From NCBI GenBank assembly GCA_007129655.1, contig SKVC01000015.1:1-5775 (forward strand): DNA of 5,775 nt, given 5' to 3'. Source of the DNA: Thermoplasmata archaeon. Lineage in GTDB: Archaea > Thermoplasmatota > Thermoplasmata > Halarchaeoplasmatales > Halarchaeoplasmataceae. Every line of letters starts with the position of its first letter. Position 1 is the stretch's first letter. Below are positions 5,175 through 5,775 of the stretch, in pieces. Both the position numbers and the translations under genes were made by a program. The notes below the pieces were generated by a model, which was given only the letters and a program-made list of their open reading frames with translations, did not search any database and had not been told where the DNA came from.

Positions 5175-5775
5175 TATTGATATACGACGGTCTCGGAGAC
5201 CGACCGGTAGAAGAACTTGATGGTAGAACATCCCTGGAAGCGGCTGATACACCGAATCTTGATACGTTAGCTTCCAGAGGTATAAACGGAATTATGGATA
5301 CCATAGCTCCGGGGATCGTCCCGGGGAGCGACACCGGCCATCTTGCGTTACTGGGTTACGACCCCTATGAAGTGTATACCGGTAGAGGCCCCTTCGAAGT
5401 CGCCGGATTAGGGATCGATGTGGAGCCCGGGCATGTGGCTTTCAGATGTAATTTTTCTACTATAGTCCATGGTAAGATAACCGACAGAAGAGCAGGCCGT
5501 ATAAAGGAGGGAACCGAGGAACTCTCGGAAGCGCTCAACGACATCGACATCGGTATCGACTTCGTTTTCGAACCCAGTGTCGAACATCGTTGTGTTCTCA
5601 TATTCAAAGAAAAGGATCTGGGATCCGGGGTAAGCGACGTAGACCCGCATGCAGATTCCGTTCCGTACAAAAAGGCCGAACCTACTTCAGATAGGTCGGA
5701 AGACGCCAGGACAGCAGAACTTCTGAACGAATTTGTCGCCAAGAGCATTGAAGTTCTCTCCGAACACCCGGTAAA
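5156..5775 (+). CDS. apgM: Archaeal-type cofactor-independent phosphoglycerate mutase, N-terminal half (cut by window edge)
   Basis: The enzyme interconverts 3-phosphoglycerate and 2-phosphoglycerate in the cytoplasm, in glycolysis and gluconeogenesis, without 2,3-bisphosphoglycerate. The window holds 206 codons, about half of the usual 400 or so. Alkaline-phosphatase-superfamily features are visible: the metal-binding aspartate in IYDGLGD (D11), the phosphorylated serine in PGSDTGHLALLGYDP (S58), and family blocks YTGRGPFEVAG (74-84), FRCNF (96-100), DRRAGRIKEGTEEL (110-123) and SDVDPH (160-165). These place it in the archaeal ApgM group (COG3635), not the longer bacterial GpmI group. The remaining metal ligands lie beyond the right edge. 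Translation starts at GTG 5156, supported by GGAGTGAT at 5145-5152. The alternative of starting at the TTG codons 5171 or 5177 would remove part of the first beta strand. Overlap of 19 bases with the DUF92 gene suggests translational coupling. Other open frames on the opposite strand here are shadows. Confidence 0.95.
   Translation, partial: MAHGILILIYDGLGDRPVEELDGRTSLEAADTPNLDTLASRGINGIMDTIAPGIVPGSDTGHLALLGYDPYEVYTGRGPFEVAGLGIDVEPGHVAFRCNFSTIVHGKITDRRAGRIKEGTEELSEALNDIDIGIDFVFEPSVEHRCVLIFKEKDLGSGVSDVDPHADSVPYKKAEPTSDRSEDARTAELLNEFVAKSIEVLSEHPV

Noticed and set aside
5365..5748. Minus-strand open frames (also 5408-5650) opposite apgM
   Set aside because: They are antisense to a clearly conserved apgM reading frame, serine-rich and low in complexity as shadows usually are, with no ribosome binding site or family match that I recognise.
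1..5775. CRISPR array, insertion sequence, tRNA gene or attachment site
   Set aside because: I saw no regularly spaced direct repeats, transposase motifs, terminal inverted repeats or tRNA cloverleaf sequences on either strand.

Overview
The window is archaeal. The best evidence is an archaeal-type signal recognition particle (SRP) RNA gene with its own TATA box. Supporting evidence is an archaeal-type cofactor-independent phosphoglycerate mutase, a DUF92 membrane protein, a Trm9-like methyltransferase, and TATA boxes placed about 26-27 bases before apparently leaderless start codons. The gene set fits a euryarchaeal-type or Thermoplasmata-like genome, but the lineage is only a guess. Coding is dense and no gene-free stretch exceeds about 130 bases.

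Layout. Positions 1-2379 (minus strand) hold a two-gene signalling operon. A REC-PAS-GAF-PAS-PAS sensory protein with no kinase domain is followed 11 bases later by the N-terminus of an AAA_16-type P-loop ATPase that runs off the left edge. A 127-base divergent intergenic region (2380-2506) carries a clear minus-strand TATA box and a set of ATCCG half-sites. A ten-helix EamA/DMT-family transporter (2507-3376, plus) follows. Its stop codon lies only 4 bases from the 3' end of the convergent SRP RNA gene (3381-3690, minus). Upstream of the SRP promoter is a Trm9-like tRNA wobble-uridine methyltransferase (3742-4353, minus). It is divergent from a DUF92 membrane protein (4407-5174, plus), whose last 19 bases overlap the GTG start of apgM (5156 to the right edge, plus).

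How the parts work together. The left operon is probably a sensing and signalling unit whose output may pass through the ATPase. The centre and right are housekeeping genes: protein targeting (SRP RNA), tRNA modification (Trm9-like), possible isoprenyl-phosphate metabolism (DUF92) and lower glycolysis/gluconeogenesis (ApgM). The most distinctive regulatory structure is the 53-base gap between the Trm9-like gene and the DUF92 gene. It has one nearly palindromic TATA element at its centre, and the two start codons lie 26.5 and 27.5 bases to either side, which suggests one bidirectional promoter making two leaderless transcripts. I did not find a convincing new defence or mobile system. The findings below are promoter architecture, an SRP RNA sequence deviation and the unusual sensor/ATPase pair.
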